From Mesoterricola silvestris (GTDB taxonomy: Bacteria; Acidobacteriota; Holophagae; Holophagales; Holophagaceae): a DNA stretch of 64,000 nucleotides. Below the pieces are notes generated by a model. The model had not been told where the DNA came from. It ran no database searches and saw only the letters and a program-made list of their open reading frames with translations. Shown one piece after another: positions 25,131 to 34,026 of this stretch. Where the stretch lies: NCBI RefSeq assembly GCF_030295405.1, contig NZ_AP027080.1:1984001-2048000 (forward strand), in the 5' to 3' direction. The translations under genes and the position numbers were made by a program. The stretch's first letter is position 1. Each line of letters starts with the position of its first letter.

Positions 25131-25772
25131 CGCCAGCACCGCCTCGGGGCGCAGGAGGATGTGCCGCTGGATGCGGATGAAGCGCGCCCCCGGAAAGGCG
25201 TTCTCCACCTCCGCCAGGCTCCGCCAGGAGGTGCGGTAGCGCTTGCCCTGGGCCCAGGCCCAGGCTACCTCCGTCACCACTTCGAAGTGGCTCACGCGCT
25301 TGAGGTCCAGGAATACGTGGCCCTCCCCGGCCCGGGCGGGGAACCGGTTGGGGAGGGCGGCCGGCGCATGGGCCTCGCCCCGGAGGGTCCGCGGGAGGCC
25401 GCCCTGCCGGAGGCGGTGGAGGGTCCGGGCCAGGCGCTCGGGGTCCACGGGCTTGAGCAGGTAGTCCACCGCCGCCACGTCGAAGGCGCGCAGGGAGTGC
25501 TCGGGGTGGGCGGTGACGAAGACCAGGGGCGGCAGCTTCACCAGGCCGCCCAGTTCGCCGATCACCTCGAAGCTGGAGGCGCCGGGCATGTAGATGTCCA
25601 GGAAGAGGGCGTCCACATCGGGTTCCGTGTGGAGCCAGGCCATGAGCGCGGGGCCATCGTTCAGCTCCGCCACCACGTCGCATCCGGCTTCCTGGAGCAT
25701 CCGGCCCAGGCGCTTGCGGGCCAGGGGTTCGTCTTCGGCCTGGGCGACGCGCAGGTGGCCATTGGGTTTCAT
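25023..25772 (-). CDS. LytTR-family response regulator
   Basis: A 249-aa regulator: N-terminal REC domain (AEDEPLARKRL; phospho-Asp in LFLDIYMPG near residue 58; FVTAHPEHSL; Lys in YLLKPVDP) and a C-terminal LytTR DNA-binding domain (about 145-245, with RTSWRSLAEVENAFP and FIRIQRHILL). The ATG at 25772 overlaps the kinase stop as ATGA, with GGAGG upstream. It is the output partner of the two LytS-type kinases encoded just upstream. Confidence 0.93.
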   Translation of the reverse strand: MKPNGHLRVAQAEDEPLARKRLGRMLQEAGCDVVAELNDGPALMAWLHTEPDVDALFLDIYMPGASSFEVIGELGGLVKLPPLVFVTAHPEHSLRAFDVAAVDYLLKPVDPERLARTLHRLRQGGLPRTLRGEAHAPAALPNRFPARAGEGHVFLDLKRVSHFEVVTEVAWAWAQGKRYRTSWRSLAEVENAFPGARFIRIQRHILLRPEAVLALRAVFGGRAEVRVGEGLDLEVSRTATPKLKELLGM

Positions 25773-26830
25773 AGCGCCTCCTGAAGGACGGGGAAGGTGA
25801 GTTCGGCGCGGGTGAGCGCCGGGGTGTGCACGAGGCGGAAGGCGCCTTCCTCCCCGAAGGCCAGCCGGAGGCGGGCCTCCAGGTCGTCGAGGCCGCGGCT
25901 CGGCGCCTGGGGCGGAACCGGGGCGGCCACCGGGTTCTCCACCTGGAGGGCCACGCGGCCTCCCTGGAGCTGGCCCGAGATGCGCAGCTCGCCCCCGGCC
26001 GGGGGCAGGGCCAGGGCGTGCTTGATGGCGTTCTCCACCAGCGGCTGCATGAGGAAGGGGGGCACCAGCACCTCGTCCAGCTCGGGGTCCCATTCCCAGG
26101 CGACGCGCGGGGCCGTGCCCAGCCACAGGCCTTCCAGTTCGAGGTAGCGCTCCACCAGGGCGCGCTCCGACGCCAGGGAAACCAGGTGGCTCCGCCCGTG
26201 GTCCATGATGCGCCGGAACAGGCCGCTCAGGCGCATGGAAGCGCGTTCGGCCGCCGCGGGATCCAGCCGGATCAGGTCCACCAGGCGGTCCATGGCCTCC
26301 AGGAAGAACCGGGGGTTCATCTGGCCCCGGAGGAGCATCCAGCGGGCCGCCTGGGCTTTCTGTTCGGCCTCCTCCCGGGCGGCGTCCTCCTTCTGGAAGG
26401 CCACGACGCCGAAGCCCATCAGGCAGGACATGGTGATGAAGGTGACGGCGAAGCTGCGCAGGAGGTACAGGCCGTAGGACAGGGATCCCGGGCGCACCAG
26501 GGCGTGCACGCCCATGCGGAGCAGCAGGACCGGGATAAAGCAGGCGGTGCCGAACAGAAGGGCCTGGCCCAGGCCCCGGAGGAGGGGGGGGTAGTCGCCG
26601 GGCCGGCCCGTCCACTGCCAGGGCCAGGGGCCCACCCAGATGCCGCAGCCGTTGGAGGTGAGCACCGCGAGGAAGTAGAGGCCGTAGTACCAGAGGGGCC
26701 GGGGGGGACCGGCGTGGGGCACCAGGGTATCCGAAAGGAAATTCGTCAGCCCCAGGGCCAGCACGATGGCCCAGGTCCAGGGCCTCCGGCCCTGGACGCG
26801 GCTGAGCGCGAGGATCTCGGGCAGGGTCAT
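25769..26830 (-). CDS. LytS-type sensor kinase paralogue lacking the phospho-acceptor His
   Basis: A 353-aa protein with about four transmembrane helices (residues 15-150), a short coiled coil, a His_kinase (PF06580-like) region and a GHKL ATPase domain (QPLVENAIKHAL near 265; ending RGLDDLEARLRLAF). In this family the motif is NPHFLFN; here it reads MNPRFFLEAMD, with Arg174 at the phospho-His position and Glu where the Asn is expected. The neighbouring paralogue keeps NPHVFFNAMN with His174. The protein may therefore be a pseudokinase that modulates its partner in a heterodimer. It overlaps both neighbours by ATGA. Confidence 0.9.
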   Translation of the reverse strand: MTLPEILALSRVQGRRPWTWAIVLALGLTNFLSDTLVPHAGPPRPLWYYGLYFLAVLTSNGCGIWVGPWPWQWTGRPGDYPPLLRGLGQALLFGTACFIPVLLLRMGVHALVRPGSLSYGLYLLRSFAVTFITMSCLMGFGVVAFQKEDAAREEAEQKAQAARWMLLRGQMNPRFFLEAMDRLVDLIRLDPAAAERASMRLSGLFRRIMDHGRSHLVSLASERALVERYLELEGLWLGTAPRVAWEWDPELDEVLVPPFLMQPLVENAIKHALALPPAGGELRISGQLQGGRVALQVENPVAAPVPPQAPSRGLDDLEARLRLAFGEEGAFRLVHTPALTRAELTFPVLQEAL

Positions 26831-27900
26831 GGGCGCTCCCGGCCGGCGAGGCGGCGTGAAGGGAATTCCAGCACGGCCCGGGTCCGCCCCCCGTCCGCGT
26901 CCAGGCGGAAGCGGGCCTGGCCCCCGAAGGCCAGGGCCAGGCGGGCTTCCAGGTTGTCCAGTCCGCTCCCTCCGCTTTGGCGCGGCGCCAGGGGGCGCCC
27001 GGTGTTGTCCACCTGGAGCCGGACCCGGTCCCCCCCCAGGCTTCCGGCGATGCGCAGCTCCCCGCCCGAAGGATGGGGCGCCAGGCCGTGCTTGATGGCG
27101 TTTTCCACCAGGGGCTGCAGCAGGAGGGGAGGGGCGATGATCCCGTCCAGGGCGGGGGCCCAGTCCCAGGTGACCTGGAGCCGCGCCCCCAGGCGCAGGG
27201 CCTCGATGGCCAGGTAGTGCTCCAGCAGCTGCCGCTCCTCCCGCAAGGGGATCCACCCGGCCTGCCCCAGGGCCGTGAGGCGCCGGTAGAGATCCTTCAG
27301 GTCCAGGGCCGCCCGCTCCGCGGCCGCGGGGTCCTCGGCGATGAGCTCCGTGAGGTTGTTCATGGCGTTGAAGAACACATGGGGGTTCAAGTGGCCCCGC
27401 AGCAGGATCCGCTGGGCTTCGTCGGCCTGCTTTTGGGCCTGGAAGCGCGCTTCCAGCACCCGCTCCCGGGCCACGATGCCGAACCCGATCAGCGCGAAAA
27501 GGCAGACGTAGAAGAAGAAGACGTACTGGAGGTAGGCCGGGGCCGTGAGGTGCGCCGCCCCCCGGTTCAGGGACTTGCCCGCCACCAGGATCCAGGAGAC
27601 CGGGAGGTAGGCCAGCACCGCCGTGGCCAGGCTCTGGCCCAGGCCCCGGGCGGGATGGGGGTAGATCCCCCGCCGGCCCGTCCAGAGCCAGGGCCAGGGG
27701 CTGAGGAGCACCACGGTGCCGTTGATCAGGAGGATGACCAGGAAAAAGGCCCCCAGCCGTCCCAGGGAAGGGTGGGGACCCGGGAGCAGGAGCGAGCCGA
27801 TGCCGAGGTAATCCGAAATGCCCAGGGCGATCACCATGGCCCACACCAGGGGCTTGCGGCACTGGGCACGGTGGAAGAGGCGGATCTCGTCAAAGGTCAC
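26827..27900 (-). CDS. LytS-type sensor histidine kinase
   Basis: A 357-aa kinase with four or more transmembrane helices, then LRGHLNPHVFFNAMNNLTEL with phospho-His174 and a GHKL ATPase domain (QPLVENAIKHGL, SGLDNLEARLALAF). The GTG at 27900 is chosen because it aligns with the start of the tandem paralogue and places the key residue at the same position, 174, in both; the longer frame starts with TTG. It overlaps the second kinase gene by 4 nt, forming a kinase-kinase-LytTR operon. The signal is unknown. Confidence 0.9.
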   Translation of the reverse strand: MTFDEIRLFHRAQCRKPLVWAMVIALGISDYLGIGSLLLPGPHPSLGRLGAFFLVILLINGTVVLLSPWPWLWTGRRGIYPHPARGLGQSLATAVLAYLPVSWILVAGKSLNRGAAHLTAPAYLQYVFFFYVCLFALIGFGIVARERVLEARFQAQKQADEAQRILLRGHLNPHVFFNAMNNLTELIAEDPAAAERAALDLKDLYRRLTALGQAGWIPLREERQLLEHYLAIEALRLGARLQVTWDWAPALDGIIAPPLLLQPLVENAIKHGLAPHPSGGELRIAGSLGGDRVRLQVDNTGRPLAPRQSGGSGLDNLEARLALAFGGQARFRLDADGGRTRAVLEFPSRRLAGRERP

Positions 27901-28048
27901 GGGATGTCCGGGGGGTGGATGACCCAATCATATCCCCGCCCTTCCCTGGAGGGGAGCCGCCGTTCGCCGGTCCCCCGGGACCGCTCCCTGGATGGGGGCC
28001 CCGGAGGGGAGCCGGGCGGCGCACGCTTTTCGTCCTGGAGAAGACACG

Positions 28049-30775
28049 ATGCTCATGAAAACCCTCGCCCCCCTTCTCGTGGCCTCGGCCCCCCTTCTGG
28101 CCACCGGCTACCCGGTCCCCCCGGTGGAGTACCAGGCCTTCACCCTTTCCAACGGGTTGAAGGTGCTGGTCCACGAGGATCACAAGGCGCCCATCGTGGC
28201 TTTCAACATCTGGTACCACGTGGGTTCCAAGAACGAGCGGCCTGGCAGGACCGGGTTCGCCCACCTGTTCGAGCACCTCATGTTCAATGGAAGCGAGCAC
28301 TTCAACGACGACTACTTCAAGGTCCTGGAGGGGCTGGGGGCCACGGACCTCAACGGGACCACCAACAACGACCGCACCAACTATTTCGAGAATGTCCCCA
28401 CCAGCGCCCTGGATGCGGTGCTCTGGATGGAATCGGACCGCATGGGCCACCTGGTGGGGGCCATCACCCAGGCGCGCCTGGACGAGCAGCGGGGCGTGGT
28501 CCAGAACGAAAAGCGGGAAAACGACAACCAGCCCTACGGTCTGGTGGAGGAAGCCCTCGCCCGGGGCACGTACCCCCCCGGCCATCCCTACTCCTGGCCC
28601 ATCCTGGGCGCCATGGAGGACCTGGCCGCGGCCAGCGTGGAGGACGTGAAAGCCTGGTTCCGGCGCTACTACGGCCCCACCAACGCCGTGGTGGTCCTGG
28701 CGGGGGATATCGACCTGAAGACCGCCAAGGCGAAGATGGAGGCCCATTTCGGCGCCATCCCCCCCGGCGACCCCCTGGAGCGGCCCCGGGCCTGGGTCCC
28801 CCGGCCCGTGGGCATCCGCCGCCAGACCCTGCAGGACCGCGTCTCCCAGCCCCTCCTGAACCTGGTGTGGCACACGCCGGAGGACGCCCACCCGGAAACG
28901 GTCCGGCTGGACCTTCTGGCCAGCGTGCTGGGGGGCGGAAAGACCTCCCGTCTGTACCGCCGTCTGGTGGAACAGGAGCAGATCGCCAGCCAGGTCGAAG
29001 CCTCCAACTACTCCCGGGAGATCGCCGGCCAGTTCAAGGTGGAGGTGCTGGCCCGGCCGGGCGCGGATCTGGGGCGCATCGAGGGGATCATCCAGGAGGA
29101 AATGGCCCGGCTCTTCGAGCAGGGCCCCGCCGAGGAGGAACTGGCGCGCCTCAAGACCGTGCATTACGCCAACTACCTGCGCCGGCTGGAGCGCATCGGC
29201 GGCTTCGGGGGGAAATCCGACCTGCTGGCGGGGGGCCTGGTGCTGGACGGGGATCCCGCCTTCGGGGCCCGGAGCCTCAAGGACCTCCTGGATGTGCGGC
29301 CGGAGGACCTGAAGGCCGCCGGGCGGAAGTGGCTCTCGGACGGCTTGTTCGTTCTGGAGGTGCAGCCCTTCCCGGCGGCCCGGGCCGCGGGGAGCGACGT
29401 GGACCGGTCCCGGGTGCCGGTGCCGGGGGCGGCCCCGGCCCTCACCTTCCCCCGGCTGCACCGGGCCACCCTGGCCAATGGCCTCAGGGTGGTGCTGGCC
29501 CGGCGCGACGCGGCTCCCGTGGTGCAGTTCCGGCTCCTGGTGGAAGGCGGGGCCGCCGTGGACGCCCAGGTCCCCTCCGGGGCCGGAACGGCCACGCTGG
29601 CCATGGCCATGCTCGACGAGGGCACCCGGAACCTGGGCGCCAAGGAACTGCGGGAGCAGTTCCAATCCCTGGGCATGGGCCTGACGGCCCGGGCCTCCCT
29701 GAACCAGTTCCAGGTGGCCATGGGGGCCCTGAAGCCCAACCTGGACCGTTCCCTGGAGCTGTTCGCCGAGGTGGTCCTGCATCCTTCCTTCCCGGCCCCG
29801 GCCTTCGAGCGGCTCCGGAAGGAGCGGATCCTGGAAATCGCCCAGGAGAAGGAACTCCCCGAGGCCCTGGCGGGCCGGGTCGTCGGCCCCCTCCTTTTCG
29901 GCCGGGCGCACCCCTACGGCAACCCCCTGACGGGCACCGGGTTCGAGCGCACCGTGGCCGCCATGAAGGTGGAGGAGCTCCGGGAGCTCCACCGGGCCTG
30001 GTTCCGGCCCGGGAACGCCACCCTGGTGGTGGCCGGGAACGTGGGCCTGGAGGAGCTGCTGCCCGGGCTCCAGCGCACCTTCGGGACCTGGGCCCCGGGG
30101 CCGGCGCCCCGGGTCCCGGTGCCGCCGGCGGCCCCGGGTGGGACCACGACGATCTACCTGGTGGACAAGCCCGGCTCCATCCAGTCGGTGGTGAACATGG
30201 TGGCCATCGTCCCGCCCCGGTGGGAAAGCGATGAACCCGCCGTGCAGGCCCTGAACGCCATCCTGGGCGGCATGTTCACCGCCCGCCTGAACATGAATCT
30301 GCGGGAGGACAAGCACTGGACCTACGGCGCCCGGGCCCGGGTGTACGGCTCCCGGGGGCCCCGCCAGATCCACGCCGGCGCTTCGGTGCAGACGGACCGC
30401 ACCAAGGAGACGGTCCAGGAACTTGAAAAGGAGATGCGGGGCATCCTCGGCGAACGGCCCATCACCGCCCAGGAGCTGGCCTTCGCCCAGCGGAACCTGA
30501 CCCTGAGCCTGCCGGGGGCCTTCGAGACCACCGAGGCCCTGGCGGCGGGCATGGGGACCCTTCAGACCTGGAACCTTCCGGACGACCACTTCGCCACCTT
30601 CGTGCCGAGGGTGAACGCGCTGACGGTGGCGGACCTGGACGCCGCGGCCCGCAGGATCATCCCCGCCCGCGGCCGCACCTACGTGGTGGTGGGCGACCGG
30701 GCCAAGGTGGAGAAGGGGCTGCGGGAACTGGGCGACGTGAAGCTGGTGGATGCCGACGGCGCCGTGCTGCCGTAG
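28049..30775 (+). CDS. M16-family zinc metallopeptidase, two-domain, exported
   Basis: A 908-aa pitrilysin-family protease with a signal peptide (MLMKTLAPLLVASAPLLA). The N-terminal M16 unit has the inverted zinc motif H72-LFE-H76 in AHLFEHLMFNGS, with downstream conserved EQRGVVQNEKREN. The second M16 unit (from about residue 470, LHRATLANGLRVVLARRD) lacks the HxxEH motif, as usual for the non-catalytic half. The ATG at 28049 has GGAG 9 nt upstream. It probably degrades oligopeptides in the periplasm, consistent with the adjacent S46 dipeptidyl peptidase and amino-acid permease. Confidence 0.93.
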   Translation: MLMKTLAPLLVASAPLLATGYPVPPVEYQAFTLSNGLKVLVHEDHKAPIVAFNIWYHVGSKNERPGRTGFAHLFEHLMFNGSEHFNDDYFKVLEGLGATDLNGTTNNDRTNYFENVPTSALDAVLWMESDRMGHLVGAITQARLDEQRGVVQNEKRENDNQPYGLVEEALARGTYPPGHPYSWPILGAMEDLAAASVEDVKAWFRRYYGPTNAVVVLAGDIDLKTAKAKMEAHFGAIPPGDPLERPRAWVPRPVGIRRQTLQDRVSQPLLNLVWHTPEDAHPETVRLDLLASVLGGGKTSRLYRRLVEQEQIASQVEASNYSREIAGQFKVEVLARPGADLGRIEGIIQEEMARLFEQGPAEEELARLKTVHYANYLRRLERIGGFGGKSDLLAGGLVLDGDPAFGARSLKDLLDVRPEDLKAAGRKWLSDGLFVLEVQPFPAARAAGSDVDRSRVPVPGAAPALTFPRLHRATLANGLRVVLARRDAAPVVQFRLLVEGGAAVDAQVPSGAGTATLAMAMLDEGTRNLGAKELREQFQSLGMGLTARASLNQFQVAMGALKPNLDRSLELFAEVVLHPSFPAPAFERLRKERILEIAQEKELPEALAGRVVGPLLFGRAHPYGNPLTGTGFERTVAAMKVEELRELHRAWFRPGNATLVVAGNVGLEELLPGLQRTFGTWAPGPAPRVPVPPAAPGGTTTIYLVDKPGSIQSVVNMVAIVPPRWESDEPAVQALNAILGGMFTARLNMNLREDKHWTYGARARVYGSRGPRQIHAGASVQTDRTKETVQELEKEMRGILGERPITAQELAFAQRNLTLSLPGAFETTEALAAGMGTLQTWNLPDDHFATFVPRVNALTVADLDAAARRIIPARGRTYVVVGDRAKVEKGLRELGDVKLVDADGAVLP

Positions 30776-30777
30776 GC

Positions 30778-32853
30778 TCACACCTTCCCCTTCAGTTCGG
30801 CGACCAGGGCGTGGGCCTCGTAGATCCTGGCGAGCACCTCCAGGATTCCCCGGGCGTCCACGCTCACCGAGCGGTTGACCTGGACGTCGTAGAAGTACCG
30901 GCCGGGGAGGGAATCGATGTTGCCGTCGAAGGCCAGGCCCACCAGTTCGCCCTGGCGGTTGACCATGGGGCTTCCGGAATTGCCGCCGATGGAATCGTGG
31001 GTGCTGAGGAAATTGTAGGGGGTGCGGAGGTCCAGGCGGGCACGCCGGTCCAGCCAGCGCTGGGGCAGGGCCCAGGAGCCTTTCTCGGCCCGGGGACCCC
31101 AGGCGTCGGCGCGGTCGTAGAGGCCGCCCAGGGTGGTGAAGGGCTGGAGGAGGGTGCCCAGGCCCTGGCAGGTGGACACGGTGCCGTAGCTCAGCCGCAG
31201 GGTGAAGGTGGCGTCGGGGTACTTGGCGCGGCCGTACACCGCGAAACGGGCCCGGGCGATGCGGGCGCCGTGCTCGGCGAGGACCCGCTGCACCTCCAGC
31301 TGGGACTGCCTCAGGCTGCGGCCCAGGGGGTCCAGGGCCCGGGCCAGGACCAGGAAGGGATCCTGGCTGGCCTGGATGGCGTCCGGGCCCTTTTCAAGCA
31401 GTTCCCTGCGGAAGGCGGCATCCTGCAGGCGCGTTCCGGCCACGGCGGCCCTGGCGGCCGCCTCCGGCGAAGCGCCGCCCAACATGGCCCGCACGAAGGG
31501 GTGGCCGGGCCCCAGTTCTTCCAGGGCCTCCCGCAGTCCGGCGGTGAATTCCCGGATCTCCTTTTCCGCGTGGAAGGGGGCCGCCTGCTTCAACGCGGCC
31601 AGCATGGTCCGAAGGGCCTGCTCCTCCTTGAATTCCGCCAGGCGCTCCCCGGGGGCCTTGGCCTGTTCCACGGGCAGGCGCACCAGCTGGAGGGCCATGG
31701 CGAACAGCGAACTGCCGCAGGTGCCCACCGCGAGGGCCTCCCGGTGAAAGGCCCGGCGGCGCCCCAGGGCCTCCTCGATCCGGGCCCAGCTTTCGCCCGC
31801 CTCGGCCCGGAGCCGGGGATCCTGGTCCACCCGGGCCCGCAGCTCCGCTTCGGCCCCGGCCACCCGTTCCATGGCGGCCCGGTTGGCGAGCCCGGCAAGC
31901 TCCCCGGCGAAGACCTTGGAGAAGTTCTCGGCGCCCATGAGCTGGCTGGACACCTCCTGGGCCTGGGCCTCGCCGAGCCGCGCGTGGGCGCGGTAGGCCT
32001 TCTTCAGCCGCTCCTCCCGGCGCAGGCGGTAGGGGACCGCCTCCTCCCGGGCGAAGGCCATCTGGGCCACCGTATCCAGCCGGTTGGTGGAGCCCGGGTG
32101 GCCGACCATGAAGACGAGATCCCCCAGGGCCGCGCCCTGGTCGGCCCACCGCAGGTGATGGGGCGGATGGAAGGGCCGGCCGTCCTCGTACACCCGGAAG
32201 AAGGTCAGGTCCAGGTCGTGGCGCGGATAGCTGAAGTTGTCCCAATCCATGCCGAAGCCGGCCACCGCGTACTCGGGGGCCATGACCAGGCGCACGTCAT
32301 CCAGGCGCTTGTACTGGTAGATCCAGACTTCGCCACCCTGGTAGAGCAGGACCGGTTCGCAGCGCAGCCCGGTCTTCCGGCCCGCTTCGGCCACCAGGCG
32401 GTCGATGACCTCCCCGCGCGCCTTCCCGGCTTCCCCGGGCGCCAGGCCCGGCGGAACGGCCCGGTCCACCCGCGCGGTGATGTCCTCCATGGCCACCAGG
32501 AACTGGGCCGTGAATCCGGGAACCTTGATCTCCTGGTCCCGGCTGGCGGCGAGGAAGCCCTCCCTCACGTAGTCGTGGCCCGGGCCGGAGACCTGCTGGA
32601 TGGCGCTGTGGGCCACATGGTGGTTGGTGAGGAGCAGGCCGTCCCGGCTCACGAAGGAGGCGCTGCCCCGGGGAACCCGCACGGCGGCCTGGCGCACGTG
32701 GTCCAGCCAGGCAGGGTCAGGGCTGAAGCCGTACTGCGCCTTCAGGGGGCCCAGGGGCAGATTATCGAAGGTCCACATACCCTCATCGGCGCCCAGACGG
32801 GCGGTGGCCAGGAAAAGGGTCAGGAGGTGGAGGGACAGGCGGGGGCCGTGCAT
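30778..32853 (-). CDS. S46-family dipeptidyl peptidase (DPP7/DPP11 type)
   Basis: A 691-aa exported serine peptidase: signal peptide (MHGPRLSLHLLTLFLATARLG), then the S46 start DEGMWTFDNLP, catalytic His in LLTNHHVAHSAI (about residue 80), Asp in YPRHDLDLTFF (about 212) and Ser in GGNSGSPMVNRQGE (about 626). S46 enzymes remove dipeptides from N-termini in the periplasm of asaccharolytic Gram-negatives. AAGGAG precedes the ATG at 32853. The gene is convergent with the M16 peptidase, stop codons being 2 nt apart. Confidence 0.95.
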   Translation of the reverse strand: MHGPRLSLHLLTLFLATARLGADEGMWTFDNLPLGPLKAQYGFSPDPAWLDHVRQAAVRVPRGSASFVSRDGLLLTNHHVAHSAIQQVSGPGHDYVREGFLAASRDQEIKVPGFTAQFLVAMEDITARVDRAVPPGLAPGEAGKARGEVIDRLVAEAGRKTGLRCEPVLLYQGGEVWIYQYKRLDDVRLVMAPEYAVAGFGMDWDNFSYPRHDLDLTFFRVYEDGRPFHPPHHLRWADQGAALGDLVFMVGHPGSTNRLDTVAQMAFAREEAVPYRLRREERLKKAYRAHARLGEAQAQEVSSQLMGAENFSKVFAGELAGLANRAAMERVAGAEAELRARVDQDPRLRAEAGESWARIEEALGRRRAFHREALAVGTCGSSLFAMALQLVRLPVEQAKAPGERLAEFKEEQALRTMLAALKQAAPFHAEKEIREFTAGLREALEELGPGHPFVRAMLGGASPEAAARAAVAGTRLQDAAFRRELLEKGPDAIQASQDPFLVLARALDPLGRSLRQSQLEVQRVLAEHGARIARARFAVYGRAKYPDATFTLRLSYGTVSTCQGLGTLLQPFTTLGGLYDRADAWGPRAEKGSWALPQRWLDRRARLDLRTPYNFLSTHDSIGGNSGSPMVNRQGELVGLAFDGNIDSLPGRYFYDVQVNRSVSVDARGILEVLARIYEAHALVAELKGKV

Positions 32854-33105
32854 GGCGTCTCCTTGGGAGGGGGTCCGCACCAGGATGGGACGGGCCCCCC
32901 GGGCGGCTCGCCGCATCCAGCCAGCGGAAATGCGAGGACGGCGAACGGGGGGATCCGTCCAGGGAGGGGCCGCCGGGGGTTTCCCTGGGCGGGAGGCCCC
33001 GTTCGCCGGAGGAAATCGCCCGTTCGCTGTGGGGGGCCGTCCGGCCTCCGGCGCCGGGTGGATCCTTGCGGGGGCGGGCGCGTCCCGTCCCCTGCGCGAG
33101 GCCCC
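32854..33105. other. Divergent spacer with short inverted repeats
   Basis: About 250 nt between the S46 peptidase and methyltransferase genes. It contains CGGCGAACGGGG near 32938 and its inverse CCCCGTTCGCCGG near 32993, plus ATCGCCCGTTCGCTGT near 33016, units also present near 18150-18205 and 27958. It must hold both promoters, but no confident -35/-10 pair was seen. Confidence 0.5.
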
Positions 33106-34026
33106 ATGCGACTCCACGTCCTGACCCTGCTTTCCTGCCTGGCCGTCCCGGGCCCCGCCGCCCCGGTGCAGGACCCGCTCCCGGCGCGGCTGGAGGAGGC
33201 GCGCAAGGCCGCCGATCCGGCGCGGGCCCTGGCCCTGGCCGAGGCGCTCAACGAGCAGGTGGAGCCCATCCACGTGGAATCCCTCTTCCTCCTCGCCAGC
33301 GCCTACGCCCGGCTGGGCAACCGGCCCAAGGCCTACGAATGGCTGCAGCGGGCCGTGGACGCCGGCTTCTGGGATGTGGACGCCATCCGGGAGGGCGAGG
33401 CCTTCAAGGCCTTCCGGGGGGAGCCGCGGCTCAAGGCCCTGGCCCGGCAGGCCTGGGCAAAGGGCTACCTGTCCATGCTGGAACGCAAGGAGCGGGCCGC
33501 CTTCCAGAAGCCGGAGCGGATCCTGGCCTCCCTGGCCTTCAGGCCCGGCGAGCGGGTGGCGGACGTGGGGGCGGGGTCGGGCTACTTCACCGTCCCCGTG
33601 GCCCGGGCCGTGGGCCCCACGGGCTCGGTGCTGGCGGTGGACATCCTCCAGGACATGCTCGACTACGTGGAAAGGCGCGCCCAGGCCGAACAGCTCACGA
33701 ACATCAAGCTGCTGCGGAGCCGGGCCGACGATCCCATGCTGCCCGCCGCGGGCGCCGACACCATCCTGCTGGTGGACGTCCTGCACTACGTGAAGGAGCG
33801 CACGCCCTTCGCCGTCAAGCTGAAGGCCGGCCTCGCCCCCGGCGGCCGCATCGTGGTCATCGACTACATCCCCAAGCCCATGTCCGAGCGCCCCTGGGGC
33901 CCCTCCGTGGACCAGCAGTTCTCCCGGGACACCATGGACCGGGAAATGGCCGCCGCGGGCCTGAAGCGGGTGCAGGCCTTCGACTACCTCCCCGAGCAGT
34001 GGTTCGCCGTGTATGGGGCCGAATAG
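33106..34026 (+). CDS. Exported class I SAM-dependent methyltransferase with TPR-like N-region
   Basis: A 306-aa protein. The N-terminus (MRLHVLTLLSCLAVPGPAA) looks like a signal peptide, with LLSC as a possible lipobox. Residues 25-110 are helical and TPR-like (AYARLGNRPKAYEWLQRAVD). A Rossmann methyltransferase domain follows, with SAM motif VADVGAGSGYFTVPVA near 153, acidic ILAVD-type turn (VLAVDILQD) and LVDVLHYVK. An exported SAM enzyme is puzzling because SAM is cytoplasmic; the N-terminus may instead be an uncleaved anchor. The permease gene overlaps its 3' end by 14 nt. Confidence 0.8.
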   Translation: MRLHVLTLLSCLAVPGPAAPVQDPLPARLEEARKAADPARALALAEALNEQVEPIHVESLFLLASAYARLGNRPKAYEWLQRAVDAGFWDVDAIREGEAFKAFRGEPRLKALARQAWAKGYLSMLERKERAAFQKPERILASLAFRPGERVADVGAGSGYFTVPVARAVGPTGSVLAVDILQDMLDYVERRAQAEQLTNIKLLRSRADDPMLPAAGADTILLVDVLHYVKERTPFAVKLKAGLAPGGRIVVIDYIPKPMSERPWGPSVDQQFSRDTMDREMAAAGLKRVQAFDYLPEQWFAVYGAE

